DNA of 64,000 nt from CAMLJR01 sp964500675 (GCA_964500675.1 CAZCNY010000006.1:192952-256951), one strand, 5' to 3'; positions 54,614-63,738 are shown, counted from the stretch's first letter. Notes: generated from the letters alone by a model not told the origin. Translations and numbers: made by a program.

Positions 54614-56623
54614 ATGTTAAATCAAGATGCCATGGCGCAATTGCGCCAACTCAAGCAAACCATTCACGACAGCAAGGATCGCGGCGAAGGCATTGTCAAA
54701 GGCAGCCAAGGCCGTTTCGGCTTTGTAACGCTCGACGACGGCCGTGAAATTTATTTGCCGCCCGAGCAGATGCTGCGCGTATTTCCCGACGATCGCATCG
54801 CCATCGAAGTGATTGCGGGCAACGACGACAAATCCTCTAAGGGGGATAAACCGGCCGCGCGATTGGAACGTCTGATCGAAAGCCCGCTGCGCGCATTCAC
54901 CGGGCGTTATATCGTGCGCGACAACGCCCATTTCGTCGAAATCGATCTACCGCGCCTGAGCCGCTGGATTTTCGTGCCGCCGAAACTGCGGCGCCCGCAA
55001 AACGCAAAAAATCCGGCTAAGCATGGCGACTATGTCAGAGCGCGGATTACGCAGCATCCATTCGACGATGGCAAACCGCAGGCGCGCATCGATGCCATTA
55101 TCGGCAGTGAAACGCAAAAAAATATCGAAGCGCTTTATGCGCTCGCGCGCTTCGGCTTGCCCGATCGCGCCCCCGTGTTAATCGAAGACGATTTAACGCA
55201 GCCCGACAACGCCGCGCGCCGCGATCTCACTGAATTACCGTTGATCACGATCGATGGCGTCGATACCCGCGATATGGATGATGCGCTGCACGCAGAACCG
55301 ACACACCTCGATGACGGTATTGCAGGCTGGCAATTAACGGTTGCCATCGCCGATCCAAGCGCGTTGATCAAAGCCGGTTCGACGCTCGAAAAAACCATCG
55401 CCGCGCGCGGCACCAGCGCTTATTTGCCGGGATTGAGCGTGCCGATGCTGCCCGAGCAGCTCGCCAATGAGCGCTGCTCGCTGCAACCCGATGTCGAACG
55501 TCTCGCGCTTGTGTGCGAAATGTGGATCGACAACAGCGGCCATATTGCGCGCTGTCAATTTAGCGAAGCGCGCGTGCGCTCATACGCCCGCTTGAGCTAT
55601 GAGCAAGCCACGGAATTTTTGGATGCTCCCGATACGCCAACGCCGAGCGCGTGGAACGATTCCTTGCGCGCACTGCAGGCTGTCAGCGCGAGCTTGCAAC
55701 AGCGCCGTCGGCGCGAACACGTGGTACTGCCCGAACGCGGCGAATACCGCGCGCAATTGGATGGCAACGGCAAAATCGCGGGCTATCAACAACAACGCAA
55801 AAATGCCGCGCGTCAACTCGTCGAGGAATGCATGATCGCCACCAATCGCTGCGCGGCGGACTTTCTGCGCGACGACAACGCTATTTTTGTCGGGCATCGC
55901 GGCTTTCGCAGCGAACGCCACGACACCATCCGCAAATTGATCGCCGCGGAATTGCCGCAGCTCGCGCAGCGCAACATCGCCACGCTGCCGGATTACATCG
56001 CGCTGATGCAATGCATCGCTCAGCCGCAAAACAGCAACCCTGCGCCCAGCGAATTGCCGCTGCGCGAAATTCTGTTGCGCTCGCTTGAGCGCAGCCAATT
56101 CAGCGCGAGTGCGATGCCGCATTTCGGCATGGGTCTCGAGCGCTACACCACAGTCACGTCGCCGATTCGCAAATTCAATGATTATCTTGTCCAGCGCGCC
56201 ATCAAAGCCAAGCTGCGCGGTGAATCCAATACGGCGATCGACGCAGCGTTGATCGCGCAATTGCAGGATTGCAGCGAGCGCGTACGCCAAGCCAGCAATT
56301 TCGCGCAGCAATGGCTCGATTGCGATTATTTGGAGCGCCAGGCCCACGATAAAATCTGGCGCGGCACCCTGGTTCATATCACCAGCAGCGGCGTCGTGGT
56401 GCGGCTTGTCGACAACGGTATTCAAGGTTTCGTCGACACGCGTCACAGCGGCGAGAAATTCAGCTTCGATCCGGTTTACATGCGCTTGAGTTCGGCGCAA
56501 CGCAAGTTTGAGCTGGAACAGGAAGTCGACGTCAAGGTCGATGCCATCGATATGAAAAAACACAGCATTGCGTTTACGCTGGCGCCCCCTATCGCCCCCG
56601 CCACTCTAATCCCTAATCCCTAA
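54614..56623 (+). CDS. Exoribonuclease II family (RNB domain) protein
   Basis: A 669-residue protein with an N-terminal cold-shock-like domain (GRFGFVTLDDGREIYLPPEQM), the RNB catalytic domain (TIDGVDTRDMDDALHAE with the acidic metal ligands, VTSPIRKFNDYLVQRAI) and a C-terminal S1 domain (DKIWRGTLVHITSSGVVVRLVDNGIQGFVDTR). It degrades single-stranded RNA 3' to 5'. Length fits RNase II (644) rather than RNase R (about 800). The final residues (ATLIPNP) come from repeat DNA (TAATCCC copies leading into copy E). Confidence 0.92.
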   Translation: MLNQDAMAQLRQLKQTIHDSKDRGEGIVKGSQGRFGFVTLDDGREIYLPPEQMLRVFPDDRIAIEVIAGNDDKSSKGDKPAARLERLIESPLRAFTGRYIVRDNAHFVEIDLPRLSRWIFVPPKLRRPQNAKNPAKHGDYVRARITQHPFDDGKPQARIDAIIGSETQKNIEALYALARFGLPDRAPVLIEDDLTQPDNAARRDLTELPLITIDGVDTRDMDDALHAEPTHLDDGIAGWQLTVAIADPSALIKAGSTLEKTIAARGTSAYLPGLSVPMLPEQLANERCSLQPDVERLALVCEMWIDNSGHIARCQFSEARVRSYARLSYEQATEFLDAPDTPTPSAWNDSLRALQAVSASLQQRRRREHVVLPERGEYRAQLDGNGKIAGYQQQRKNAARQLVEECMIATNRCAADFLRDDNAIFVGHRGFRSERHDTIRKLIAAELPQLAQRNIATLPDYIALMQCIAQPQNSNPAPSELPLREILLRSLERSQFSASAMPHFGMGLERYTTVTSPIRKFNDYLVQRAIKAKLRGESNTAIDAALIAQLQDCSERVRQASNFAQQWLDCDYLERQAHDKIWRGTLVHITSSGVVVRLVDNGIQGFVDTRHSGEKFSFDPVYMRLSSAQRKFELEQEVDVKVDAIDMKKHSIAFTLAPPIAPATLIPNP

Positions 56624-56667
56624 TCCCTCTCCTTTAGCCCCTTCAGGGCCGACAGAGAGAGGGGCAT
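56622..56667. repeat. REP-like repeat, long form (copy E)
   Basis: A long-form copy (TCCCTCTCCTTTAGCCCCTTCAG and its inverted partner) directly after the RNase II stop and one base before the TPM gene stop on the other strand. Copies of TAATCCC precede it within the RNase II 3' end. It probably acts as terminator for both. Confidence 0.75.
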
Positions 56668-57330
56668 TTATTCATCGAGCACGATCATCCGATTCGGCAA
56701 TTCGTTTTTTTGTTCGGTCGCGGGCGCGTGGCGCTGCAATAATTCACCGCAGCTTTGCACGCACTGCAAGAACCCCGGCAATATCTCGCCGCGCTTCACC
56801 CGCGCGGTAAACGCATCGACGATCTGTTGCCACTGCGCCTGGTCGACATGTACATCGATACCGCGATCCGCGATGATTTCGACATAGTGTTCGATTTCGC
56901 TGACGAAAATCAGCACGCCCGTATGCGCGCGCGTGTGATGCAGATTTTGTTCGAGAAATTGCCGGCGCGCGAGATTCGCCGCGCGCCAGCGTTTAACCGG
57001 CGCGGGAATCACACGCGTCAGCAACGGCGGCCATTGCAACATTAATGCGACCACGATAAATACCGACCATTGCACGAACAGCAACTCCCACAAACCGAAC
57101 GGAACCCACGAGCCCCGCCACAACGGTGTGAGCGCGAGAATACCTGGCGTGAGCAACGCGACCGCGGCCGCATACAAAATCGGAATGTAGGTGTAACGAT
57201 CGGAGCGACGCGCGAGCACGGTGACCAATTCAGCGTCGGTGTTGCGTTCGGCCGCGCTAATTGCCTCGGCAACTTGTTGTTGCTGCGCCAGCGAGAGCAT
57301 CGATGCGGAACTCAATAAACCCATCACCAT
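56668..57330 (-). CDS. TPM-domain membrane protein
   Basis: A 220-residue protein with the TPM-like domain (EAISAAERNTDAELVTVLARRSD, ARAHTGVLIFVSEIEHYVEIIADRGI, AFTARVKRGEILPGFLQCVQ) and two hydrophobic segments (about 60-120). TPM (Psb32/MOLO-1 founding) proteins associate with the membrane and are linked to photosystem repair in plants; bacterial roles are poorly known. The start at 57330 overlaps the upstream TPM gene's stop by seven bases. Confidence 0.8.
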   Translation of the reverse strand: MVMGLLSSASMLSLAQQQQVAEAISAAERNTDAELVTVLARRSDRYTYIPILYAAAVALLTPGILALTPLWRGSWVPFGLWELLFVQWSVFIVVALMLQWPPLLTRVIPAPVKRWRAANLARRQFLEQNLHHTRAHTGVLIFVSEIEHYVEIIADRGIDVHVDQAQWQQIVDAFTARVKRGEILPGFLQCVQSCGELLQRHAPATEQKNELPNRMIVLDE

Positions 57331-58049
57331 CCCCCCGACGCACCGCCGCCGCCGAAGCTGCCGCCGCCGCCCGAAAAACCACCGCCACCGCCGCCGCCAA
57401 AACCGCCACCACCAAAGCCACCGGGATAAAAAATTCCGCGCCCGCCGTAACCGCCACCGCCAAAACCTCTGAGGAAAATTACCGCGACACCGAATAACAA
57501 TAACCAAAACAACATGCCGCTGACATGGCCGCGCTGATCGTTGCGCGCCGCGCGCGGCTGATATTCGCCGCGCAATGCCTGCATAATTGCCTGCGTGCCC
57601 TGTTCGATACCCGCGGCGAATTGTCCGGTTTTAAATTGCGGCACGATGACAGTGTTGATGATATTGGCGCTGAGCGCATCGGTGAGCGCGCCCTCCAAAC
57701 CGTAACCGACTTCGATACGCACTTTGTGTTCAGCCTGCGCGACGATGAGCAGCACACCGTTGTTTTTCCCCTGCTGACCGATGCCCCACGCGCGCCCCAA
57801 CTGATAGCCGTATTCCTCGATTTCGTAACCTTGCAAATCGGGCAGCGTCGCAACGACAAGCTGAATGCCGCTGGCTGTTTCAAATGCGGCGAGTTGCGCT
57901 TCCAGCTGCTGCTGTTCGCCCGCGTCGAGCAGATGGGCCGCATCGACAACGCGGCCGGTTAGCGGTGGGAATTTGGGTTCGGCGAAAGAAAATGCGCTGA
58001 AAATACAAAATAAAATCGCGAGGAAAATTTTTAATTTTGCACGAAGCAA
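57324..58049 (-). CDS. TPM-domain exported protein with Gly-rich tail
   Basis: A 241-residue protein with a signal peptide (LKIFLAILFCIFSAFSFAEP), a TPM domain (LTGRVVDAAHLLDAGEQQQLEAQL, GIQLVVATLPDLQG, RIEVGYGLEGALTDA), a transmembrane segment and a C-terminal region of GGGGF-type repeats. The start is ambiguous: the TTG at 58049 gives the usual signal peptide and follows GGGAGAGGGG from the repeat, while the ATG at 58100 lies between two repeat copies. It is a partner of LemA (upstream) and the TPM gene downstream. Confidence 0.82.
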   Translation of the reverse strand: MLRAKLKIFLAILFCIFSAFSFAEPKFPPLTGRVVDAAHLLDAGEQQQLEAQLAAFETASGIQLVVATLPDLQGYEIEEYGYQLGRAWGIGQQGKNNGVLLIVAQAEHKVRIEVGYGLEGALTDALSANIINTVIVPQFKTGQFAAGIEQGTQAIMQALRGEYQPRAARNDQRGHVSGMLFWLLLFGVAVIFLRGFGGGGYGGRGIFYPGGFGGGGFGGGGGGGFSGGGGSFGGGGASGGW

Positions 58050-58050
58050 A

Positions 58051-58088
58051 CTCCCCTCTCCCTGCGAGAGAGGGGCTGGGGGTGAGGG
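58051..58088. repeat. REP-like repeat, short form (copy F)
   Basis: A short-form copy in inverted orientation (CCCCTCTCCCTGCGAGAGAGGGG). It supplies the apparent ribosome site for the TPM start. Confidence 0.75.
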
Positions 58089-58109
58089 AAATAATTGCAT
58101 GCGATTCGC

Positions 58110-58163
58110 TCTCACCCTAACCCTCTCCTTTAGACCCTTTAGGGCCCGCAGGGAGAAGGAGCA
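58110..58163. repeat. REP-like repeat, long form (copy G)
   Basis: A complete long form (CTCACCCTAACCCTCTCC, TTTAGACCCTTTAGGGCCC, GCAGGGAGAAGG). It lies 22 bases from copy F, in the TPM-lemA gap. Confidence 0.8.
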
Positions 58164-58195
58164 AAAAGCAATTCGCACTAAACCAATAATTGGCA

Positions 58196-58789
58196 TCAAT
58201 TGAAATTCACCGTCGGCGCTTTATCCGCATTTTCAGTGGTTGCCTGATAGGTCTCGCGAATCGGCAGATCGCTGTAGAAGAATTTATGCCAGAAGCTGCC
58301 GGGGAACGTGCGAATCTCCGTGTTGTATATCTGCACAGCGGCCACGTAATCGCGACGCGCCACGGCGATACGATTCTCGGTGCCTTCGAGCTGCGATTGC
58401 AGCGCGAGGAAATTCTGATTCGCTTTCAGATCGGGATACTTCTCGACCACCACCATGAGCCGCTGCAACGCGCCTTGCAATTGCTGCTGCGCGGCCTCGA
58501 ATTGCTTGAGGCGCTGCGGATCGTCGAGCAGTTTGCTGTCGACTTGAATCGAACCGACCTTCGCGCGCGCCTCGGTGACCGCTTCGAGCGTTTGCGATTC
58601 GTGCGCGGCGTAGCCTTTCACCGTGGCGACCAAATTCGGCACGAGATCCGCGCGGCGCTGATACTGGTTTTCAACTTGCCCCCAGGCGGCTTTTACCTGT
58701 TCGTCGTAAGTCGGAATATTGTTGTAACCGCAGCCGCTGAATAACGGCAACAGCGCCAGCAAAACCAACCAGCCGTATCGGCGCATCAC
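58196..58789 (-). CDS. lemA: LemA-family lipoprotein
   Basis: A 197-residue lipoprotein: lipobox in LLPLFSGCGYNNIPTYDEQVKAAWGQVENQYQRRADLVPNL, then the helical LemA region (VTEARAKVGSIQVDSKLL, LMVVVEKYPDLKANQNFLALQSQLEGTENRIAVAR). The family is widespread and its function is not firmly known. It heads a run with the two TPM genes, an arrangement common in proteobacteria. Confidence 0.93.
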   Translation of the reverse strand: MMRRYGWLVLLALLPLFSGCGYNNIPTYDEQVKAAWGQVENQYQRRADLVPNLVATVKGYAAHESQTLEAVTEARAKVGSIQVDSKLLDDPQRLKQFEAAQQQLQGALQRLMVVVEKYPDLKANQNFLALQSQLEGTENRIAVARRDYVAAVQIYNTEIRTFPGSFWHKFFYSDLPIRETYQATTENADKAPTVNFN

Positions 58790-58970
58790 AATCTCTCCTC
58801 AGTTCGTTATTTCAGTCGCGTAAAATGCGGACCCCACTTTACTCCGCTGCGCGCGGCGTCGCCACCGCTCTTGCCAGAGCCCGGCGAGACAGTTATGGTT
58901 GATTCGCGTTTTTTCAAGAGTAGCCGCGCATTTGCGATCGAACCTTTTGATCTTTTTTGAGAACACAACA

Positions 58971-61900
58971 ATGAGACTGGCGCGCATCCCGCGACCGCTA
59001 AAAATTCTCGCCGCCGTCTACTTGGCGTATCTCGCGCTGGTGCTGCTCATCGCCACGCCGCTGTTGAATATTTTCGCGCCGAAAATCTATCGCGAGCAGA
59101 CCGGACGCGAATTGCAGCTCGGCAACATTATTTGGCTCAATCCTTTCACGCTCGAACTCGACGCGCGCAACATCCGCAGCGACAACCCCGACCACAGCCG
59201 CTTCTGGGCGTTCGACACACTCAACGTAAACATCTCGCTCGCCAGCATCTGGCGCGGTCACTGGGTGCTCGATGCGCTCGAATTGCACGGACTCGATCTG
59301 CAAATCGATCAGACCGCGCCGGAGCGGTTTAATTTCAGCGATATTCTCGATTACCGCGCCAAGCACTTTCCTGCACTGCCGGCCAAGCGCGTTCCTGCGC
59401 AGCCGGAAAAAACCACGGACGCCCAACCTGGCGCAGCGCCGTTCGCGATCGAGATCCAGCGCTTCGATTTCACGGCGAAACATTTGGGCTATCGCGCACC
59501 GCACACCGCCGAACCCATCGATGCAACGATTGTCGGCGCGCGCTGCGCGCTGACGAATTTCTCAACCGTTCCCGAAAAATCGAACGAAGACGGTACAGCG
59601 CAACCGATATCGGCCGCAACGCTGCGCGGCGCTCACGCGGCAGTGGCGTTTAACGCGGTGACGGTGAAATTTTTGCGCGAGCAATATCCTTTCACAGCGG
59701 CATTGCGCGATCTGACCATCGCGATCCCCGCGTTTTCCACCGCTGCAAACTCCGCCTTTGAACTCAGCGTGCGCGATGGCGGCAGCGGCAGTGTGCACAT
59801 CCAAGGCAACGCCGCTATCGCCCAAAGCAATGCGACGGGCCAGGTGCACGTGCGCGATCTCAGCGTGCTGCCCGCGTGGCAATACCTTGCGAATAAACTC
59901 GCCTTCGATATGAAATCCGCGCAGCTCGACGGCGACATTAACGTTCATATCGATTGGCGCGACAAATTCGCCTATCGAGTACAAAATTCGCAACTGACAT
60001 TGCGCGATGCGCAATTGCAAGCACGCGACGACAGCGAGAGTCGCCTCGGCTTTGCGACATTGCAAGTCAGCCATATTCAAGTCGATAGCGCGCAGCCGCG
60101 CGTGCAGGCCGGCAAAGTACTGATCGACAAACTCAGCATCGCCGGCTGGAATAAAGACACGCAAGTGAGCCTGGTCGATATGTTCGCATTCGCGGGCAGC
60201 GACACAACATCCGAATCGCCGCCGCACGCTTCGCCAATGTGGCAACTGCAGATCGACGACATCGTCGCACAAAACAGCGATATTCAATGGCATGCAAGTC
60301 AGCTCGAAAAACTGCCGCTGACGCTCGCGCCGCTGAATATCCACGCCAGCAACTTACACTGGCCTGACGCCGCGCCGCTGCAGATCGAAGCCAACACCGC
60401 GCTCAATAACACCGCGCAACTGACGCTGAATGGCGCGATTACGCCGCGCACGCAGAGCGGCGAGCTGCACGCCGATGTGCGCAATCTGCCGCTGGCGTGG
60501 GGCAATAGTTTGGTTGAGCGCCACATGCGCGCCACGATTGCGGCGGGCGCACTGAATGCACAATTCGCGGTGACGCTCGATAACGCGCAGCCGGTGCGCG
60601 TGCAGAGCGAAGGCGCGATCGATCAATTCGAACTGCAAGCACTGGTCGACAAGCGCAAACTCGCCGCGTGGAAAAAAATGCAATGGCGGCAGCTCGCACT
60701 CGAAGTCCCGCAGCAGCGTATCGATATCAAACGCGTTATTTTTTCGCAGCCCTGGGTGCAATTTCGCATCAATGCCGATGGCACGACGAATTTTCAGCAG
60801 TTGCTGGTGGAGGCAAAAAATATCCCACCAGAAAAATCCGCTTCACCCAAAAAACCTGCCCTCACCCCTAACCCCTCTCGTTTAGACTCTTCAAGACCCG
60901 CGGGGAGAGGGGAAAAACCATGGCGGTTTGCGCTCGATAATATTCATATCGATAACGCCAGCATCGATTTTCGCGATGCCTCGCTGACGAGCGCGTTCCG
61001 CACCAATATCACCGCATTGAGCGGCGATATCGATGGCCTCGCAAGCTCTGCAAAAAATGCCGCGCGAGTCGGATTGCACGGCACCGTCGATGGTTACGCG
61101 CCGGTCGCGCTCACGGGCAAGGTCGATCCGTTCGCAACGAAGCCGATGCTCAACGTGACGCTCGATATGACCAATCTCGATCTTGCCACGCTGACGCCTT
61201 ATTCGGGCACGTATGCGGGCTATCAAATCGATGGCGGCCGTCTCACCGTGCAACTCGCGTACACGCTGCAGGACGGCCGCATCAAAGGCAGCAATCACAT
61301 CGTCGTCAATCAGATGCAGCTCGGCAAGCAGGTGAGCGGTCCGAAGGTGATGGATCTGCCGCTGCGTTTTGCGATTTATTTACTCACCGATGCCGACGGC
61401 GTGCTCGATCTCGGCGTCGATGTCACCGGCGATGTCGACGATCCCGATTTCAGCGTCAGCGGCATTATTTGGAAAGCGTTTCGCAATTTGATTGTGAAAA
61501 CCGTGACCTCGCCGTTTCGCGCGCTCGCGCATCTCGTCGGCGCCGGCAGCAACGACAATCTCGATCGCGTCGAATTCGCTGCGGGCAGCGATCATATCGA
61601 CGACGGTGAAACCCAAAAACTGAAAACACTGAGCACGGCACTGCAGGAAAAATCCGCGCTCAAACTGAGCATCAGCGGCCATGTCAGCCCGAGCCGGGAT
61701 ATCGAAGCGCTGCACGATGAACAGCTCAGCCGCACGTTGATCGAACAGGGCGGCATTGCGCCGGCCGATATTCAGCAACAATCGAAAAACTGGCAGCGCG
61801 AAGTCGTCAAATTATTCAAACGGCGCTTCCCCAACGAAGATACGCAGCAATGGCAGGTGATGCAGATGAACGACGCCATGCGCGATAACGAAGAACTCGA

Positions 61901-62060
61901 TCCCGCGGCGCTGCAACAGCTCGCCGCGCGGCGCGCGCTCGCTGTGAAACAGGCGCTCGTGACCGAATTGGGACTCGCGGCCGATCGTGTTTTTGTGAAG
62001 CCCGTCGATTTCGGCGCCGACAAAAATCCAGGGCTGCAAGCGACGATGCAGGTTGAATGA
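58971..62060 (+). CDS. Giant DUF748/AsmA-like protein with an in-frame repeat
   Basis: A 1029-residue protein: an N-terminal transmembrane segment (about 10-32), a long beta-rich AsmA-like/DUF748 region of repeated LDLQID/FNFS type modules, and a C-terminal LSISGHVSPSRDIEALHDEQLS part resembling an OmpA-like end. It spans the envelope. Related AsmA proteins bridge membranes and transport phospholipid, so a similar role is an inference. A REP-like copy (60859-60916) is read in frame, giving PALTPNPSRLDSSRPAGRGE in a linker. The start is the ATG at 58971. Confidence 0.85.
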   Translation: MRLARIPRPLKILAAVYLAYLALVLLIATPLLNIFAPKIYREQTGRELQLGNIIWLNPFTLELDARNIRSDNPDHSRFWAFDTLNVNISLASIWRGHWVLDALELHGLDLQIDQTAPERFNFSDILDYRAKHFPALPAKRVPAQPEKTTDAQPGAAPFAIEIQRFDFTAKHLGYRAPHTAEPIDATIVGARCALTNFSTVPEKSNEDGTAQPISAATLRGAHAAVAFNAVTVKFLREQYPFTAALRDLTIAIPAFSTAANSAFELSVRDGGSGSVHIQGNAAIAQSNATGQVHVRDLSVLPAWQYLANKLAFDMKSAQLDGDINVHIDWRDKFAYRVQNSQLTLRDAQLQARDDSESRLGFATLQVSHIQVDSAQPRVQAGKVLIDKLSIAGWNKDTQVSLVDMFAFAGSDTTSESPPHASPMWQLQIDDIVAQNSDIQWHASQLEKLPLTLAPLNIHASNLHWPDAAPLQIEANTALNNTAQLTLNGAITPRTQSGELHADVRNLPLAWGNSLVERHMRATIAAGALNAQFAVTLDNAQPVRVQSEGAIDQFELQALVDKRKLAAWKKMQWRQLALEVPQQRIDIKRVIFSQPWVQFRINADGTTNFQQLLVEAKNIPPEKSASPKKPALTPNPSRLDSSRPAGRGEKPWRFALDNIHIDNASIDFRDASLTSAFRTNITALSGDIDGLASSAKNAARVGLHGTVDGYAPVALTGKVDPFATKPMLNVTLDMTNLDLATLTPYSGTYAGYQIDGGRLTVQLAYTLQDGRIKGSNHIVVNQMQLGKQVSGPKVMDLPLRFAIYLLTDADGVLDLGVDVTGDVDDPDFSVSGIIWKAFRNLIVKTVTSPFRALAHLVGAGSNDNLDRVEFAAGSDHIDDGETQKLKTLSTALQEKSALKLSISGHVSPSRDIEALHDEQLSRTLIEQGGIAPADIQQQSKNWQREVVKLFKRRFPNEDTQQWQVMQMNDAMRDNEELDPAALQQLAARRALAVKQALVTELGLAADRVFVKPVDFGADKNPGLQATMQVE
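60859..60916. repeat. REP-like repeat, long form, inside the DUF748 gene (copy H)
   Basis: CCCTCACCCCTAACCCC, TCTCGTTTAGACTCTTCAAGACCC and GCGGGGAGAGGGG. It keeps the frame open and is translated within the DUF748 protein between a disordered linker and the following PWRFALDNIHIDNA strand. Confidence 0.8.
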
Positions 62061-62169
62061 TTACTCTTGCTCAGCTTCTGAAAAAGGTTCGGGAGAATTT
62101 CCGTTCAGGCAAATTCCCCTCAATTCCCCTTTGACTATAGGAAGAAAGCAACCAGCTATACTTTGGGTC

Positions 62170-62685
62170 ATGCGAAATATTCGAATGATCCTAACAGGCT
62201 TGATCATCAGCGTCGCCATCCTGAGCGGTTGCAGCAGCCAGCCCGAGCAACCCCATGCCGCGACTCCGGCGTCCGACAAACTCAACCCGCCGAACCGGGT
62301 CAAGGCTGCGCTCTACGAACAATATCAGGAATGGAAAGCGGTGAAATACAAAAGCGGCGGCCTCTCGAAAAGCGGTGTCGACTGCTCGGGTTTTGTATAC
62401 CTCACCTACAGCGAACGCTTCGATATCAAACTGCCGCGCAGCACCGAAGAACAAATCCACATCGGCCCTGAAATTTCGCAGCGCGATCTGGAGCCCGGTG
62501 ACTTGGTGTTTTTTAAAACCGGCCGAAAAATTCGTCATGTCGGCATCTACCTCGAAGACCGCAGATTCATGCACGCTTCGAGCGAACACGGCGTGACGAT
62601 TTCCAACCTCGACAACGACTACTGGGCCAGCGCCTATTGGAAAGCCGTGCGCGTGCGCCCCGATAACGCACTCACCGCGCGCTAA
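62170..62685 (+). CDS. NlpC/P60 lipoprotein (MepS-like)
   Basis: A 171-residue lipoprotein: lipobox in VAILSGC, then an NlpC/P60 domain with the catalytic triad visible in VDCSGFVYLTYSERF (Cys), GRKIRHVGIYL (His) and FMHASSEHGV (third His). It cleaves peptidoglycan stem peptide crosslinks, as in Spr/MepS. The start at 62170 gives the signal peptide. Upstream sequence (62053-62169) in frame has no signal and is not used. Confidence 0.88.
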   Translation: MRNIRMILTGLIISVAILSGCSSQPEQPHAATPASDKLNPPNRVKAALYEQYQEWKAVKYKSGGLSKSGVDCSGFVYLTYSERFDIKLPRSTEEQIHIGPEISQRDLEPGDLVFFKTGRKIRHVGIYLEDRRFMHASSEHGVTISNLDNDYWASAYWKAVRVRPDNALTAR

Positions 62686-62687
62686 CG

Positions 62688-62733
62688 CCTTCACCCCAGC
62701 CCCTTTCCTTTAGTATCCGCAACGAGAGGAGAT
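62688..62733. repeat. REP-like repeat, degenerate long form (copy I)
   Basis: TTCACCCCAGCCCC, TTTCCTTTAGTATCCGCAACGAGAGGAG: a weaker copy that overlaps the 3' end of the integrase gene, supplying its last residues (KGKGLG). Confidence 0.6.
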
Positions 62734-63707
62734 CTTAAGCTCAACAATTGGCTGAGCGGACTGCGCACACCGTGCGCGCCCTGTTTCAATACGTGCGTGT
62801 AAATCTCGGTGGTTTTCACATCGGCATGCCCCAACTGCTGCTGCACCGTGCGAATATCGGCGCCCGCTTGCAATAAATGCGTGGCGAACGAATGTCGCAA
62901 GGTGTGGCAACTCGCTTCTTTTTTAATTCCCGCCGCGCGCACTGCATGACGAATAATTTTATTCACGCCATTCTCGTCGAAATGATGGCGCCGCAAATGC
63001 ACGGTGCCAGGCTCGAAACTTAACTTGCTGGCCGGAAATAAATATTGCCAATTGCGGCTGCGCGACGCCGCGGGATATTTTTTTGCCAGCGCATCGGGCA
63101 TCCAAACCCCGGCATAGCCCGCGACAATTTTATCTTGAACGAGCAACCACTCCACCTTGGCGATCTGCCATTTCAGCATCGGCAACAACTCGGGAGCCAG
63201 CGTTACCAAACGATGCTTGGCGCCCTTACCGCTCCAAACTCGTATCTGCAAATTATCCGTGTCGACATCTTTCACGCGCAGGCGAACCAGCTCGATCCGG
63301 CGCAACCCCGAGCCGTACAACAACGAAATCATCAAGCGGTGATCGTCAGAAACGTGATTAAGCAATTGACTCACTTCATCGAGCGTCAGCACAACGGGCA
63401 ATTTTGCCTGCCGAGAAGAATGCCGGAAAGCGCCGATATCGCCCAAAGGGCGGCCGAGAAATTTATCATAGAGAAAAACCAGCGCATTCAGCGCGACCGC
63501 CTGCGTTGCGGCGGCCACATTTCTCTTCACCACCAAATGCGTTAAAAACTGCTCGACCTGCGCCACCGCCATCTCTGTCGGATGACGCATTTGATGAAAG
63601 CGGATGTAAGAGCGAATCCAATAGAGATAAGAATCTATCGTGCGCAGACTGTACCGCCTGACCCGCATAAATTCATAAATGGACTGTATAAATGGCGAAG
63701 CCGACAT
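62691..63707 (-). CDS. intI: Integron integrase
   Basis: A 338-residue tyrosine recombinase. Catalytic residues are visible: Arg in YGSGLRRIELVRLRVKD, Lys in WSGKGAKHRLV, His-x-x-Arg in HTLRHSFATHLL, and the tyrosine in KTTEIYTHV. It also has the integron-specific insert near the middle (ALAKKYPAASRSRNWQYLFPA) that sets IntI apart from XerC/XerD. It excises and inserts gene cassettes at attI/attC sites. Start ATG at 63707 with AAGGAGG upstream. Its attachment site and array should lie to the right, at the window end. Its last residues are encoded by a REP-like copy. Confidence 0.96.
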   Translation of the reverse strand: MSASPFIQSIYEFMRVRRYSLRTIDSYLYWIRSYIRFHQMRHPTEMAVAQVEQFLTHLVVKRNVAAATQAVALNALVFLYDKFLGRPLGDIGAFRHSSRQAKLPVVLTLDEVSQLLNHVSDDHRLMISLLYGSGLRRIELVRLRVKDVDTDNLQIRVWSGKGAKHRLVTLAPELLPMLKWQIAKVEWLLVQDKIVAGYAGVWMPDALAKKYPAASRSRNWQYLFPASKLSFEPGTVHLRRHHFDENGVNKIIRHAVRAAGIKKEASCHTLRHSFATHLLQAGADIRTVQQQLGHADVKTTEIYTHVLKQGAHGVRSPLSQLLSLRSPLVADTKGKGLG

Positions 63708-63738
63708 CGAAACCTCCTTGTTCGCAGATCATCGTTTA

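Noticed and set aside
58899..58970. Earlier ATG for the DUF748 protein
   Set aside because: The added residues have no signal or family match, and the ATG at 58971 begins the membrane anchor.
62132..62162. TTGACT and TATACT ahead of the NlpC/P60 gene
   Set aside because: The spacing is about 20 bases, too long for a confident sigma70 promoter.
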